Numbered from the stretch's first letter, positions 52,266 to 61,785 are shown. The stretch: DNA of 64,000 bases from Dechloromonas agitata is5 (GCF_000519045.1 NZ_KI912532.1:1860001-1924000), one strand, 5' to 3'. Notes: a model not told the origin generated them from the letters alone. A program made the numbers and translations.

Positions 52266-53504
52266 CTACGTGTTTTTATTGACGTTGATTGTCGATTGTG
52301 GCTGCTGGCTGTCAAACCAATCGGAGATTCGTTGTACTTCCGGCTGCAAGTATTTCAGATGCGATGTTTCGAGGTAGTGGCGTGCAGTTACGCCCTTTGG
52401 GACATGGTTTGTCAGTAATTCGACTTTGTGTAAGTCAATCCCACACTGTGCGACACCTACGGTTGTAAAGGTTCGTCTCAGGTCGTGCGGGGTGATTTTT
52501 GTTCCAGCGACTACGCTGACCTTTTTCATGGTGTCCCGCGGATCACGAATGTGGCCGCATTTACCCCAACTCGTGAAAACGTAGGGGCTACCTTCAATTT
52601 TCTGGCGAGTACTCAAGAGCTCGTGAGCCTGCGAAGACAGTGGAAGCCAAACAGGATTGGAATTTTTTGGATCAGGAATGTGCCACCATCCTTCGTCTAA
52701 ATTGACCCTGTCCCATGTGAGTGCGGAGGCCTCGCCGATTCTTGCCCCCGTGAGTATCAGGAACATGACCAGATCAATGCTGGCCAGAGTGTCACGGTTG
52801 TATGCGACATCACGCCATTCCTTCAGCGCAGACCAGACGGTGCCGACTTTGTTGTCAGGGATGCGACTTGTCCGAGGTTTGATGGGGTTCCATTTTTTGT
52901 ACAGAACCTCGATTGGGTTGTCGGTAATGATCGCGCTGCCATCCGGTTTTCGATATTCACGAATGGCGTAGTTGATCAGTGCTCGCAAGATCGCAAATGC
53001 TTGGTTGGCCTGTGCCGGTGCGGGGCCGTTTCCTCGAAGGCCCTTGGTTTTAATTTCGTTGAAGCGCTTGGTTACTGCTTCACGCGTGATGGCGGAAACG
53101 GGCTTGTTTAACCATGTTTCAAAGGTCGTGGTTACGTGGCGTTCAATTTCGGCCTTGCTGCTCTCTTTGAGGGGGCGGTCACGCTTGTAGGAATCGGCCA
53201 CGGTTCGCAGCGTTACCGCTGTTGCAGCACGCTCTTTTGCAACCGTGCGTGGATCAATGCCGCGCCGCATGCTACGGAGATGTTCGCGAGCTGTTTCACG
53301 GGCTTGGTCAGGAGTGAATACACCATGTGGTCCAACGGTGATTCTGGCTTCTTTGCCATGGATGCGACCTTGAACGATGTATGTCCGCTTGCCATCGCTT
53401 GTTACACGAAGGCCAAACCCACGATCCTGCTCATCCCAGTGCAGTGCATAGCCTGTGGGAGGTGGCGTAATTTTGTCGATAAATGATTTGGTGAGCCTTG
53501 TCAT
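52266..53504 (-). CDS. int: Tyrosine integrase of island 2
   Basis: A 412-aa integrase starting MTRLTKSFIDKITPPPTGYA, with the DUF4102-type arm-binding domain (GKRTYIVQGRIHGKEARITVG-like). Catalytic residues appear in TGARIGEASALTW (Arg), PHDLRRTFTT (HxxR) and the C-terminal TARHYLE tyrosine. AGGATCACATC precedes the ATG at 53504. It points away from the right end of the island and has GTAAGC arm-like repeats just upstream. It should insert and excise island 2 at tRNA-Ser. Confidence 0.92.
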   Translation of the reverse strand: MTRLTKSFIDKITPPPTGYALHWDEQDRGFGLRVTSDGKRTYIVQGRIHGKEARITVGPHGVFTPDQARETAREHLRSMRRGIDPRTVAKERAATAVTLRTVADSYKRDRPLKESSKAEIERHVTTTFETWLNKPVSAITREAVTKRFNEIKTKGLRGNGPAPAQANQAFAILRALINYAIREYRKPDGSAIITDNPIEVLYKKWNPIKPRTSRIPDNKVGTVWSALKEWRDVAYNRDTLASIDLVMFLILTGARIGEASALTWDRVNLDEGWWHIPDPKNSNPVWLPLSSQAHELLSTRQKIEGSPYVFTSWGKCGHIRDPRDTMKKVSVVAGTKITPHDLRRTFTTVGVAQCGIDLHKVELLTNHVPKGVTARHYLETSHLKYLQPEVQRISDWFDSQQPQSTINVNKNT

Positions 53505-53527
53505 GATGTGATCCTGTTCGACCTGCG

Positions 53528-53656
53528 GTAAGCACGCCGTAAGCATCACAGACAAAGTTGAAGCAGGCTACAGAAAACTGATTTTCTAGATCAAACCGTT
53601 GATTTCATTGATTCAATCGGAAATTTATTGCTGCGTAAGGCTGCGTATGGTAAGCC
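53528..53656. repeat. GTAAGC motifs at the right end of island 2 (arm sites)
   Basis: GTAAGC at 53528-53533 and 53539-53544 (11 bp apart, CGG before the first) matches the left-end pair in sequence and spacing; a further copy is at 53651-53656. Confidence 0.55.
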
Positions 53657-53666
53657 TTCAAAGAAC

Positions 53667-53722
53667 TTGAAAACTGCCGACGTGCAAGCGTCCGTGAGTT
53701 CGAATCTCACAGCCCCCGCCAG
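53667..53722 (+). repeat. Diverged tRNA-Ser 3' half (right end of island 2)
   Basis: These 56 nt align without gaps to the last 56 nt of the tRNA-Ser gene at 40775-40830. The first 9 (CTTGAAAAC) and an internal 18-mer (CGTGAGTTCGAATCTCAC) are identical, and both end in CGCCA. The variable arm differs but still pairs (GACG with CGTC). No 5' half is present, so it is an attachment remnant and not a gene. Confidence 0.8.
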
Positions 53723-53736
53723 ACCTGGCAAGAGAA

Positions 53737-53766
53737 ACGGCCCCATGATCGGGGCCGTTTCCTTTT
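53737..53766. terminator. Bidirectional terminator at the island/core border
   Basis: AACGGCCCC (53737-53745) pairs with GGGGCCGTT (53752-53760) around a 6-nt loop. On the plus strand CCTTTT follows; on the minus strand it lies directly after the kinase stop codon and is followed by TCTCTTG. Confidence 0.82.
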
Positions 53767-55819
53767 AGTCCCGGTCGCCACGGAGCGGTAGCCAGAGGCG
53801 GAAGGTGGTGCCTTCTCCCGGCGTGCTGCTGACGTCGAAGCGGCCGTGGTGCTTCTTGACGATGATGTCGTACGAGATCGACAGGCCGAGGCCGGTGCCC
53901 TGGCCGACCGGCTTGGTGGTGAAGAAGGGCTCGAAAACGCGCTTGCAGACCTCGGGCGACATGCCCTTGCCGGTATCGGCTACCTCGAACCAGACGTGGC
54001 CGTTTTCCTGGCCGGAGCGGACGGTGATGCGGCCGCGCGTATCGATGGCCTGGGCGGCATTGACCAGGAGATTCATGAAGACTTGGTTGATCTGCGCCGG
54101 GATGCATTCCACTTCCGGGATCTCGCCCAGTTCGCGGACGATTTCCGCCTTGTATTTCAGCTCGTTCCAGACGACGTTGAGCGTGCTTTCCAGCGCGTGA
54201 TTGAGATCGGCCAGCTGGTACTCCGCCTGGTCCACCCGCGAGAAATCCTTGAGGTCCTGCACGATCTTGGTGACCCGGCCGAGGCCCTCCTGCGACTCGG
54301 CGAGGAGCGAGGGCAGGTCTTCGCGCAGGAAGTCGAGATCGGCCTTCTGGCGAGCGGCTGCGACCTGGCCCGGGTCACCGCCAGCGCTGGCTGCTTCGTA
54401 GGCGTCGATGACGGCGAACAGCTGGCCGATGTAGGTTTTCAGGGTGCCGAGGTTGGAATTGACGAACCCCACCGGGTTGTTGATCTCGTGTGCGACACCG
54501 GCGGCCAACTGGCCGATCGCGGCCATCTTCTCCGACTGCAGCAATTGCTGCTGGGCTTCCTCGACGCGGGCGAGCAGTTCCTCCAGCGCCTTGCGGTCGG
54601 CTTCCAGCTCGGTATTGACCCTGGCCAGTTGTGAGGTACGCTCCGAAACCATCTGCTCCAGCTGGTTTTGCTGTGCCAGCAGGCGATCCTTGGCCACCCG
54701 GCGTTCGGTGACGTCCTGCAGGGTTTCGATGGCGCCGACGCGCTCACCTTCGGCGTTCAATAAAGGCGCCGCAGTGAAGAACAGCCAGCACCCCTGGCCG
54801 ATATGCGGAAAGAAGGCTTCGCTCTCGAAGGCGCCATCGATGATCGGCGAACGTCGGTAGTTGCTCTGGTAGAACTGCGCGACTCGTTCCTCCAGACTGC
54901 CATCGAGGATCAGGTCAGCCATAATCGGTCTTTCCTGCGGGGGATAGAAGATCCTCTGGTGTTTCTGGGTGCCGATCATGTCGGCCGCCTTCAATCCGGT
55001 GATGTTCTCGCAGGCCTTGTTCCAGTGTGTGATGCGATGATTGGCATCGATCACGAAAGTCGGCACCGGGTCGTTGTCGATGATTTGGGCAAGCATGCCC
55101 TCGATGTTGCGCCGGGTGGTCGCGGCGCGCCGGTGTTCGGATTCGAGCAGCTTGCGCTGGGTGATTTCCAGCTGCTGCATGGCAAGGTGCAGGCGGCCCT
55201 GCTCAACCTTGAGCTGCTCGTTGCTGGCCGTCAGTTCCTGTGTGCGGAACTGCACCTGTTCCTCAAGGCTGGTGTTCAACCGCTCCAGTGCTTCGTTGCG
55301 GCTCGCAATCAGGCGGTAGAGGGCACCCATTGCTTCAAGCAGGCTGTCGGTCGAGGGGTCATGCGGCAGCAGCAATTCCTCCTCATACGCTTGGGCTGGC
55401 GATATGCCGTCGCGAATCCGGCGCAACTGGCGTGCCATCGACTGGTCCATGCCGAGGATGTGATGCGCAAGCCAGCCGCTCAGGAAGCGCAGCAGATGTT
55501 CGATGTCGTCCTGATCGACCGGCGTGTCGCGCAGCTTGGTGACCTTTTCCGCAAAATCCTGGTGTACCGCGACGTGCGCCTGCAGAAAGCGGGGATCGCA
55601 GCCACTGGCGACCATCAGTTGGGTTTCGTGGGCGAAATGATTGGCCGCGTAATTGACCAGATCATCGAGAATCTGGCCCATTTCCTGTTTCTCGGCGGCC
55701 GATTTTCGGTGGCCGATGATCCAGTTGATGATGCGGACCAGTTCCTGGTGCTCGGCATCGACTTGCTCCTCGCCCGTGATGTAGCGTTCGTTCCAGACAA
55801 AGGCTTCCATGTGTTTCAC
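53765..55819 (-). CDS. Hemerythrin-PAS sensor histidine kinase
   Basis: A 684-aa soluble kinase. Residues 1-135 are a bacteriohemerythrin domain with the seven expected di-iron ligands: His24, His61, Glu65, His82, His86, His120, Asp125. A coiled coil (about 180-240), a PAS domain (about 245-370), a second coiled coil, HisKA with GVAHEINNPVGFV and an HATPase with GTGLGLSISYDI follow. No transmembrane helix. It may sense oxygen, NO or redox state via the di-iron site. GTG start overlaps the upstream stop (GTGA); ATG at 55810 is possible. It is the last gene of the signalling operon. Confidence 0.87.
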   Translation of the reverse strand: MKHMEAFVWNERYITGEEQVDAEHQELVRIINWIIGHRKSAAEKQEMGQILDDLVNYAANHFAHETQLMVASGCDPRFLQAHVAVHQDFAEKVTKLRDTPVDQDDIEHLLRFLSGWLAHHILGMDQSMARQLRRIRDGISPAQAYEEELLLPHDPSTDSLLEAMGALYRLIASRNEALERLNTSLEEQVQFRTQELTASNEQLKVEQGRLHLAMQQLEITQRKLLESEHRRAATTRRNIEGMLAQIIDNDPVPTFVIDANHRITHWNKACENITGLKAADMIGTQKHQRIFYPPQERPIMADLILDGSLEERVAQFYQSNYRRSPIIDGAFESEAFFPHIGQGCWLFFTAAPLLNAEGERVGAIETLQDVTERRVAKDRLLAQQNQLEQMVSERTSQLARVNTELEADRKALEELLARVEEAQQQLLQSEKMAAIGQLAAGVAHEINNPVGFVNSNLGTLKTYIGQLFAVIDAYEAASAGGDPGQVAAARQKADLDFLREDLPSLLAESQEGLGRVTKIVQDLKDFSRVDQAEYQLADLNHALESTLNVVWNELKYKAEIVRELGEIPEVECIPAQINQVFMNLLVNAAQAIDTRGRITVRSGQENGHVWFEVADTGKGMSPEVCKRVFEPFFTTKPVGQGTGLGLSISYDIIVKKHHGRFDVSSTPGEGTTFRLWLPLRGDRD

Positions 55820-58056
55820 TCCCCCCCGGCCTGCGGGCCGAGTACGCGCAGGATTTCTTCAAGACTGGTGGCGCCGGCCATGACCCGCTCGGCGGCATGA
55901 TGGGCGATGCTGTGCAGCCCCTTCTGGCGTACGGCGCGGCGGATTTCGAGGATGCTCGCGCCGCCGCCGATGCGGTCGCGCAGGTCGTCGTCCAGCGTCA
56001 GCACCTCGTACAGCCCGACCCGCCCCTTGTAGCCGCTGCCATGGCAGGCCGGACAGCCCTTGCCGCGATGGACGCGGGTGACGTTGGCGAACACCGGGCC
56101 GAGCCGGTCGCGCAACGGTGTGTCGACTGGCGCTTCCTCGCGGCAGACGGGGCAGACCTGGCGGACCAGGCGCTGGGCGATGATGCCTTCCAGCGCAGTG
56201 GCGACGACGTAGGGCTTGAGGCCGAGGTCGAAAAGGCGGGCAATGGTGGCGATGGCCGAGTTGGTGTGCAGGGTCGAATAGACCAGGTGGCCGGTCAGGG
56301 CGGCGTGGAAAGCGACTTCGGCGGTTTCGAAATCGCGGATTTCGCCGAGCAGGATGACGTCCGGGTCCTGGCGCAGCAGCGCGCGCAGCACGGAGGGGAA
56401 GGTCAGGCCGATCTTCTCGCGGATCAGCACTTGGCCGGCCATGTCGAGGTAGTACTCGACCGGGTCTTCGATGGTGACGTAGTTCTTGTCCGGCGTCGCG
56501 TCGTGCTGGAGCAGCGAATAGAGCGTCGTCGTCTTGCCGCTGCCGGTCGGGCCGGTGGCCAGGATGATACCTTGCGGTTTGGCGACCATGTCGGCGACGC
56601 GCGGCAGGTCGGCGGCCGAGAAGCCGAGGTGGTCGAGCGTATGCACCGTCGAATTGCGGTCGAGGATACGCATCACCACCTTTTCGCCATTGATCGTCGG
56701 CAGGGTGGAGATGCGCAGGTCGACCATGCGCATCGGTGTCTTGACCGTGATGCGGCCATCCTGCGGTCGACGGCGCTCGGAAATGTCGAGCTCGGACATG
56801 ATCTTCAGGCGCGACACCAGCGACTGGTGCAGGTGGTGAGGAATGTGGATCTTGTCGGTCAGCACGCCGTCGATGCGGTAGCGGACGATGACGCTCTTGA
56901 TGCGGGGCTGGATGTGGATGTCGGAAGCGCCGAGACGGATGGCTTCGAGGATGATTGCGTTGGCCAGGCGGATGGCCGGCGGCGCCTCGGTCTGGCGCAG
57001 CAGGTCTTCGAGCTGGGCGGCATCCTCGTCCTCGATGACGATCTCGATCCCTTCGTAGGGATCCGGGCCGCCAACCAGGGTTTCCAGTTCCTTGAAATCG
57101 ACGCCGCCGTCGCCGTACAGTTCGGCGATCTTCTTGCGGATGGCCTCGGCATCGGCGGTGACGATCTTCAGGTCGAGGCCGGCGGTGAACCGCACCTCGT
57201 CGATCAGGCCCTCGTCGAGCGGGTCGGCCACGGCCAGCAGCAGGCGGCGGCCATCGAGGCGCAGCGGCACGACCAGCTGGCGCAGGCAGAAGCTGTGCGG
57301 GATGAGTTCGGCCAGCGCCGGATCGATGCGGAATTCCGGCAACTGTACCTCGTCGATCAGCATTTCCGACTTGAGCAGGTCGCGAATCTGCCGCTCGCCG
57401 ACCCAGCCCTTTTCGAGCAGCACGCTGATCAGCGGCTCCTTGCGCCGCTCCTGGAGCAGGGTCAGCTCCTGCAGTTGCGCCGCGTTGAGCAGGTTCTTCT
57501 TGTGCAGCATGATGCCCAGCCGGCTGCGGTGGGTGACGGCCAGCCGGCTGAGGGCGGAAATTTCCTTGGACTTCTTCTCGTTTTCCGTCTTCAGGGCGCG
57601 GTTGCGGGCGATCAGGTCGAATTGCTCAAGGGCCAGCGCGACGGTGACGCGCAGGTCGTCGTCGTTCCACGGCTTGAGGATGAACTTGTAGACCGCCCCG
57701 TCGTTGATGGCGCCCATCACGGCATCGGTATTGGCATGGCCGGTGAGCATGATGCGGATGGTGTCCGGCGAGCGCTGTTTCACCTCGTGCAGGAACTGGG
57801 CGCCGTTCATGCCCGGCATCATGAAATCGCTGATGACCAGGTGGAAAGTGCCTTCGGCCAGGCGTTGCAAGCCTTCGCTGCCGCTGCCGGCGGTCACCAC
57901 GTCGTAGTTTTCCTGACGGAAGACGCGGGTCAGCGCCTTGACGATGCCGACCTCGTCGTCAACGATGAGCAGGCGGTATTTGGCCGGCGTCAGGTGGGTG
58001 GCCGGAGCTTGTGGCGTGCTGCTTTGGCCGGTGAAGAGCGCCGAATAGTCGGTCAT
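55816..58056 (-). CDS. Response regulator fused to GspE/PilB-type ATPase
   Basis: A 746-aa fusion. An N-terminal receiver domain (about 28-145: LIVDDEVGIVKAL, LVISDFMMPGMNG, FILKPW) is followed by a GspE N-terminal domain and a secretion ATPase: Walker A GPTGSGKTTT near residue 500, Walker B VILLGEIRDFETAE, His-box STLHTNSA, and a zinc-type CPVC...CPAC pair. GspE ATPases power type II secretion or type IV pili; here a phosphorylatable receiver would tie that motor to the kinases of this operon. No pilus genes are nearby. Confidence 0.85.
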   Translation of the reverse strand: MTDYSALFTGQSSTPQAPATHLTPAKYRLLIVDDEVGIVKALTRVFRQENYDVVTAGSGSEGLQRLAEGTFHLVISDFMMPGMNGAQFLHEVKQRSPDTIRIMLTGHANTDAVMGAINDGAVYKFILKPWNDDDLRVTVALALEQFDLIARNRALKTENEKKSKEISALSRLAVTHRSRLGIMLHKKNLLNAAQLQELTLLQERRKEPLISVLLEKGWVGERQIRDLLKSEMLIDEVQLPEFRIDPALAELIPHSFCLRQLVVPLRLDGRRLLLAVADPLDEGLIDEVRFTAGLDLKIVTADAEAIRKKIAELYGDGGVDFKELETLVGGPDPYEGIEIVIEDEDAAQLEDLLRQTEAPPAIRLANAIILEAIRLGASDIHIQPRIKSVIVRYRIDGVLTDKIHIPHHLHQSLVSRLKIMSELDISERRRPQDGRITVKTPMRMVDLRISTLPTINGEKVVMRILDRNSTVHTLDHLGFSAADLPRVADMVAKPQGIILATGPTGSGKTTTLYSLLQHDATPDKNYVTIEDPVEYYLDMAGQVLIREKIGLTFPSVLRALLRQDPDVILLGEIRDFETAEVAFHAALTGHLVYSTLHTNSAIATIARLFDLGLKPYVVATALEGIIAQRLVRQVCPVCREEAPVDTPLRDRLGPVFANVTRVHRGKGCPACHGSGYKGRVGLYEVLTLDDDLRDRIGGGASILEIRRAVRQKGLHSIAHHAAERVMAGATSLEEILRVLGPQAGGE

Positions 58057-59258
58057 GGTGCGGTCGGGAAACTGAGGTTGAGGGTCGTGCCGCGGCCCGG
58101 TTCGCTGTCGATGGCGATCCGGCCGCTGTGGGCGAGGACGATGTTGCGCGCTGTGCTCAGGCCCAGCCCGGCGCCCTTGCCGACCGGGCGGGTGGTGAAG
58201 AAGGGCTCGAAAGCGCGTTCGCGCTGCTCGGGTGTCATGCCGACGCCGTCGTCGGCGATGCGGACGCTGATCCCTTCCGGCCCGGCCTGGCTCGTGACCC
58301 GCACCACCCCGGGCCGGCCGGCATCCTGGATGGCCTGCACCGCGTTGCGGATCAGGTTATGGAACAGCTGGTTCAGGTGGCCGGGCAGGCAGACGAGGCG
58401 GGGTAGTTCGCCTAGTTCCAGATGCAGGCTGATGTCTGGTGGCAACTGCCGCTCGACGATGCCAGCTGCCTGACGGATGCTGTCGTTGAGGTCGGCCAGC
58501 TCCTCGGTGGCGCGGTCGACGTTGGAAAAGCTCTTGAGATCGGCGACGATGCGGGCGATGCGCTCCAGACCGACGGCCGTCTCGCCGAGCAGGTCGAGGC
58601 CGTCTTCGAGTACGAAATCCATGTCCAGCTCGTGCCAGGCGGCCGGGGCGTCGGCCAGGCGGGTTTTCAGCGTCGCGAGCTTTTGCAGGTAGGCGCCGAA
58701 GGTGCTCAGGTTGCTGCGTGCGAAGCCGAGCGGATTGTTGATCTCGTGGGCCATGCCGGCCGCCAGCTGGCCGACGGAGGCAAGTTTTTCGGCTTGGTAG
58801 AGCATCTGCTGGCGCTCCTCCAGTTGCGCCACCTGGGCCTGGACGCGGCTTTCCAGTTCGCCGGCCAGTTTCTTGTAGCGGTTTTCGGACTCGACCAGGC
58901 GGGCATGCTCGCGCTTCAGGGTTTCGAAATCCTCCGCCACTGCTTCCAGATGCAGGCTGGAGGCCATCCTGAAACGGGCCTGGCTGCGCAACAGCTGGGT
59001 CAGCAGCCGGGTAGCCGCGGCCAGGGCCGGTTCGCTGCCGCTGTTGCTGGCCAGGTAGCCGAGGGGTTCCAGTTCGAGAATCAGTGCCTGGCGCCGGGCG
59101 TCACCGGCGAGCAGGCCCCACAGGGTATGCCCGTCGGCATCGAGGATGGCTGCGTCGCCGCCGAGCAGTTGGCGCAGCGGCGGGCCGAGTCGTTCGAGCT
59201 GGGCCGGGTCGAGCAACTCGGCCAGGCGCCACTCGCGGTCGAAGCCGGTGTCGCTCAT
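58053..59258 (-). CDS. Sensor histidine kinase (soluble)
   Basis: A 401-aa kinase starting MSDTGFDREWRLAELLDPAQ. The N-terminal 150 residues are an unrecognised sensor with GDAAILDADGHTLWGLLAGD, then a coiled coil, HisKA with GMAHEINNPLGFARSN and HATPase with GAGLGLSTARNIV. Overlaps its neighbours by 4 bp on both sides. Partner regulators are encoded in the same operon. Confidence 0.83.
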   Translation of the reverse strand: MSDTGFDREWRLAELLDPAQLERLGPPLRQLLGGDAAILDADGHTLWGLLAGDARRQALILELEPLGYLASNSGSEPALAAATRLLTQLLRSQARFRMASSLHLEAVAEDFETLKREHARLVESENRYKKLAGELESRVQAQVAQLEERQQMLYQAEKLASVGQLAAGMAHEINNPLGFARSNLSTFGAYLQKLATLKTRLADAPAAWHELDMDFVLEDGLDLLGETAVGLERIARIVADLKSFSNVDRATEELADLNDSIRQAAGIVERQLPPDISLHLELGELPRLVCLPGHLNQLFHNLIRNAVQAIQDAGRPGVVRVTSQAGPEGISVRIADDGVGMTPEQRERAFEPFFTTRPVGKGAGLGLSTARNIVLAHSGRIAIDSEPGRGTTLNLSFPTAP

Positions 59259-59899
59259 GCTCGCCCCAGGCCGCCGGCGATGAAGGCCGCCTCGTCCAGG
59301 CCGTGTTCCGCCGCCAGGCCAAGATCGTCGGCATGGCGGCGATAGAGGGTGGCGAGCAGGGCGCGGAAGGTGTCCTCGACACCGCGCCCGTCGAGCGCCA
59401 CGGCAAAGACCAGCGGCCAGGGCGCGGCGCCCCAGCGCTGGCGGATTTCCGCTTCCGGCACGGCGCCCGGCAGGTCGCACTTGTTGAACTGGACGACCAG
59501 TGGCAGGTGCTCGAAATCGAGGCCGACGCGGTGGCAGTTCTCGGTCATGCTCTTGAACGACTCGGCGTTGTTGGTTTCCTGCGAGCGGTCGGAATCGGCG
59601 ACGAAGACGACACCGTCGGCCCGCGACAGCACGGCCTTGCGGGTGCCGTCATGGGCGACCTGGCCGGGCACGGTAAACAGCCGGAACTTGATGAGCAGGC
59701 CGGATGGCGCACGAAAGCCGAGGGGTAGCAGGTCGAAAAACAGCGTGCGGTCGTCCTTCGTCTCCATGGTCATGATCTCGCCCTTCAACTCGGGCGAGAG
59801 CAGGTCATGCAGGCGCAGCAGGTTGGTTGTCTTGCCGCTTTGTGCCGGGCCGTAGTAGACCAGCTTGAAGGTCAGGCTGTTGTCCTGCCGCTCGGTCAT
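59255..59899 (-). CDS. MglA-like small GTPase
   Basis: A 214-aa Ras-like GTPase. P-loop GPAQSGKT at residues 17-24, switch region with FTVPGQVAHDGTRK, and the guanine-specificity motif NKCD. This is the bacterial MglA/Gtr-like group that often travels with signalling genes. In Myxococcus, MglA sets cell polarity of motility machinery; the neighbouring GspE-type ATPase makes a related role plausible. No roadblock-domain GAP gene is seen in the window. Confidence 0.87.
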   Translation of the reverse strand: MTERQDNSLTFKLVYYGPAQSGKTTNLLRLHDLLSPELKGEIMTMETKDDRTLFFDLLPLGFRAPSGLLIKFRLFTVPGQVAHDGTRKAVLSRADGVVFVADSDRSQETNNAESFKSMTENCHRVGLDFEHLPLVVQFNKCDLPGAVPEAEIRQRWGAAPWPLVFAVALDGRGVEDTFRALLATLYRRHADDLGLAAEHGLDEAAFIAGGLGRA

Positions 59900-59905
59900 G
59901 GTCGG

Positions 59906-60472
59906 TCAGTCCTTGAGTCGGAATTCGGGGTCAAGGATGACCGAGCCGTCCGGTCCCCAGTTGACGTCGGTAATGCCCGGCTCGATCGCTTCCAGGCGTT
60001 CGGCCTCGACCTGTTCCGGCGTCGTGTCGCCCATCTCCATCCGCACCAGGTTGGCGAGCTGGCGGTTCTCGAGCAGCAGTTCGCGGTGGGCGAGGGCCTG
60101 GCCGATGGCCGACAGGAGATCGTAGTCGTTCCACGGCTTGCCGATGAAGCGATCGATCCCGACTTCATTCACCGCCCGTACCAGGGCGTTGAGATCGGCG
60201 TAGCCGGAGAGGATCAGACGGGCGGCGTCGGGCTGGATTTCCTTGGTTGCCTTGAGGAACTCGATGCCGTCCATGATCGGCATCCGGTAGTCACTGATGA
60301 ACAGGTCGTAATCGTCGCGCCGGGCGGCGGCGAGCGCCTCCTGTGGCGACGTGTAGGTTTCGACGTCGAGGGTGAAGGTCTTGCCGCCAAAGGTGCAGGG
60401 TGCCAGGCGCAGGATACGTTTGAGTGACTTGAGGATGGCTTCCTCGTCGTCGACGAGCATGACGCGGCTCAT
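59906..60472 (-). CDS. Response regulator (receiver plus short C-terminal region)
   Basis: A 188-aa protein starting MSRVMLVDDEEAILKSLKRI. Receiver domain with VDDEE, LFISDYRMPIMDG (phospho-Asp) and FIGKPWND. The C-terminal 60 residues are helical with no DNA-binding motif, so it probably acts by protein contact. Start overlaps the HD-GYP stop by 4 bp. Confidence 0.85.
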   Translation of the reverse strand: MSRVMLVDDEEAILKSLKRILRLAPCTFGGKTFTLDVETYTSPQEALAAARRDDYDLFISDYRMPIMDGIEFLKATKEIQPDAARLILSGYADLNALVRAVNEVGIDRFIGKPWNDYDLLSAIGQALAHRELLLENRQLANLVRMEMGDTTPEQVEAERLEAIEPGITDVNWGPDGSVILDPEFRLKD

Positions 60473-61785
60473 TTTTCCTCCGAACGGATGTAGAGGGTCA
60501 GGTTGTGCTGCTCCGTCTGTTCCAGGCGGATCAGCTGGCTGATGATGTCGGCAGTCAACACGCTGCCCTTGGCGAGCAGCAGGTAGCCGTCGCGGTGGGC
60601 CAGTTCGCGGGTCAGCATCATGCCCGGCTTGAGGTGCATGGTGCGCAGCGGCAGTTCGACCGGGCCGCTCTTGCGGGTTTCGGCAATCAGTTTGACGAAG
60701 GCGTCCACCACGGTCGGGTCGTAGCGCTTGCCGCGATTGTCGATCAGGAAGACGAGCGCCTCTTCCGCCCGCAACGGGCGCTGGACCAGGGTGCCGATCT
60801 GCAGCGAATCGTAGTCGTTCACTACGCTCAGGATGCGGGCACCGAGCGGGATCGCCATGCCGGCCAGGTGATCCGGGTAGCCGGTGCCATCGAAGCATTC
60901 GTGGTGGTGGCGGACCAGCGTGGCGACATCCTTGAACCGCTCGATGGCCATCAGCAGGTTCTGGCCGATTTGCGGGTGCTTCATGACCTGGGCGCGCTGG
61001 TCGGCGGTCAGCATGTTGAAGGGCTTGCTGAGCAGCTCGTCGGGCAGGCCGAGCTTGCCGATATCGTGCAGCAGGCCGGCCAGCATGACGTTCTGCACCT
61101 CGGCGTCGCCGACCGCCAGGCGCTGCGCCAGGTTGCGAGCCCAGTCGGCGACGCGGCGGCCATGCCCGGCCAGGATGCCACCGTTCTGGCCGCTGCGCAG
61201 TTCGCTCAGACCGGCGAAGACCTGAACGCTGGTCAGGAAGGATTTTTTCAGTTCGCCATGGGCTTTCTCGACCATGGCCAAGGCCTGGCGGACTTCCGCC
61301 GTGCGCTCGGCTACCTTCTGCTCCAGACCGGCATTGAGGGCCTTCAGCTCCTCGTTCTGGGCCTGGGTGAGGGCGGTCAGGCGGCGGTTCTCGGCTTCCA
61401 GGCGGCCGCGGTCGAGGGCTTCGCGTACCGTATTGACGATCTCGTTGTCGTCCCACGGCTTGGCGATGTAGCGGTAGATCTCGCCTTCGTTGATGGCAGC
61501 GACGGTCGAGGTCACGTCGGCATAGCCGGTGAGCAGAATGCGCAGCGTGTTTGGCCAGCGCTGGCGGACTTCCTTGAGGAAGGTGGCGCCATCCATTTCC
61601 GGCATGCGCATGTCGGAGATGACCAGGTCGACAGGTTCCTGTTCGAGCAGCGCGAGGCCGGCGGCGCCGCCTTCAGCGATCAGGATGCGGTAGCCGTGCG
61701 GCCGGAAGAGGCGACGCAACGAGGACAGGATGCTGGGTTCGTCATCGACGAAGAGCAGGGTGGCGGGGGCGGCGGTTTCGCTCAT
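60469..61785 (-). CDS. Response regulator with HD-GYP output (RpfG-like)
   Basis: A 438-aa protein: receiver domain (VDDEPSILSSLRRLF, LVISDMRMPEMDG, IAKPWDD), a linker coiled coil, and an HD-GYP domain with GLLHDIGKLGLPD and HHHECFDGTGYPDHL. It should hydrolyse cyclic di-GMP when phosphorylated by a cognate kinase. The last 100 residues resemble the usual HD-GYP tail. Overlaps both neighbours by 4 bp. Confidence 0.88.
   Translation of the reverse strand: MSETAAPATLLFVDDEPSILSSLRRLFRPHGYRILIAEGGAAGLALLEQEPVDLVISDMRMPEMDGATFLKEVRQRWPNTLRILLTGYADVTSTVAAINEGEIYRYIAKPWDDNEIVNTVREALDRGRLEAENRRLTALTQAQNEELKALNAGLEQKVAERTAEVRQALAMVEKAHGELKKSFLTSVQVFAGLSELRSGQNGGILAGHGRRVADWARNLAQRLAVGDAEVQNVMLAGLLHDIGKLGLPDELLSKPFNMLTADQRAQVMKHPQIGQNLLMAIERFKDVATLVRHHHECFDGTGYPDHLAGMAIPLGARILSVVNDYDSLQIGTLVQRPLRAEEALVFLIDNRGKRYDPTVVDAFVKLIAETRKSGPVELPLRTMHLKPGMMLTRELAHRDGYLLLAKGSVLTADIISQLIRLEQTEQHNLTLYIRSEEK

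Noticed and set aside
55897-58473. An 858-codon open frame on the plus strand
   Set aside because: It is antisense to the receiver-GspE and kinase genes, with low-complexity composition and no recognisable domain.
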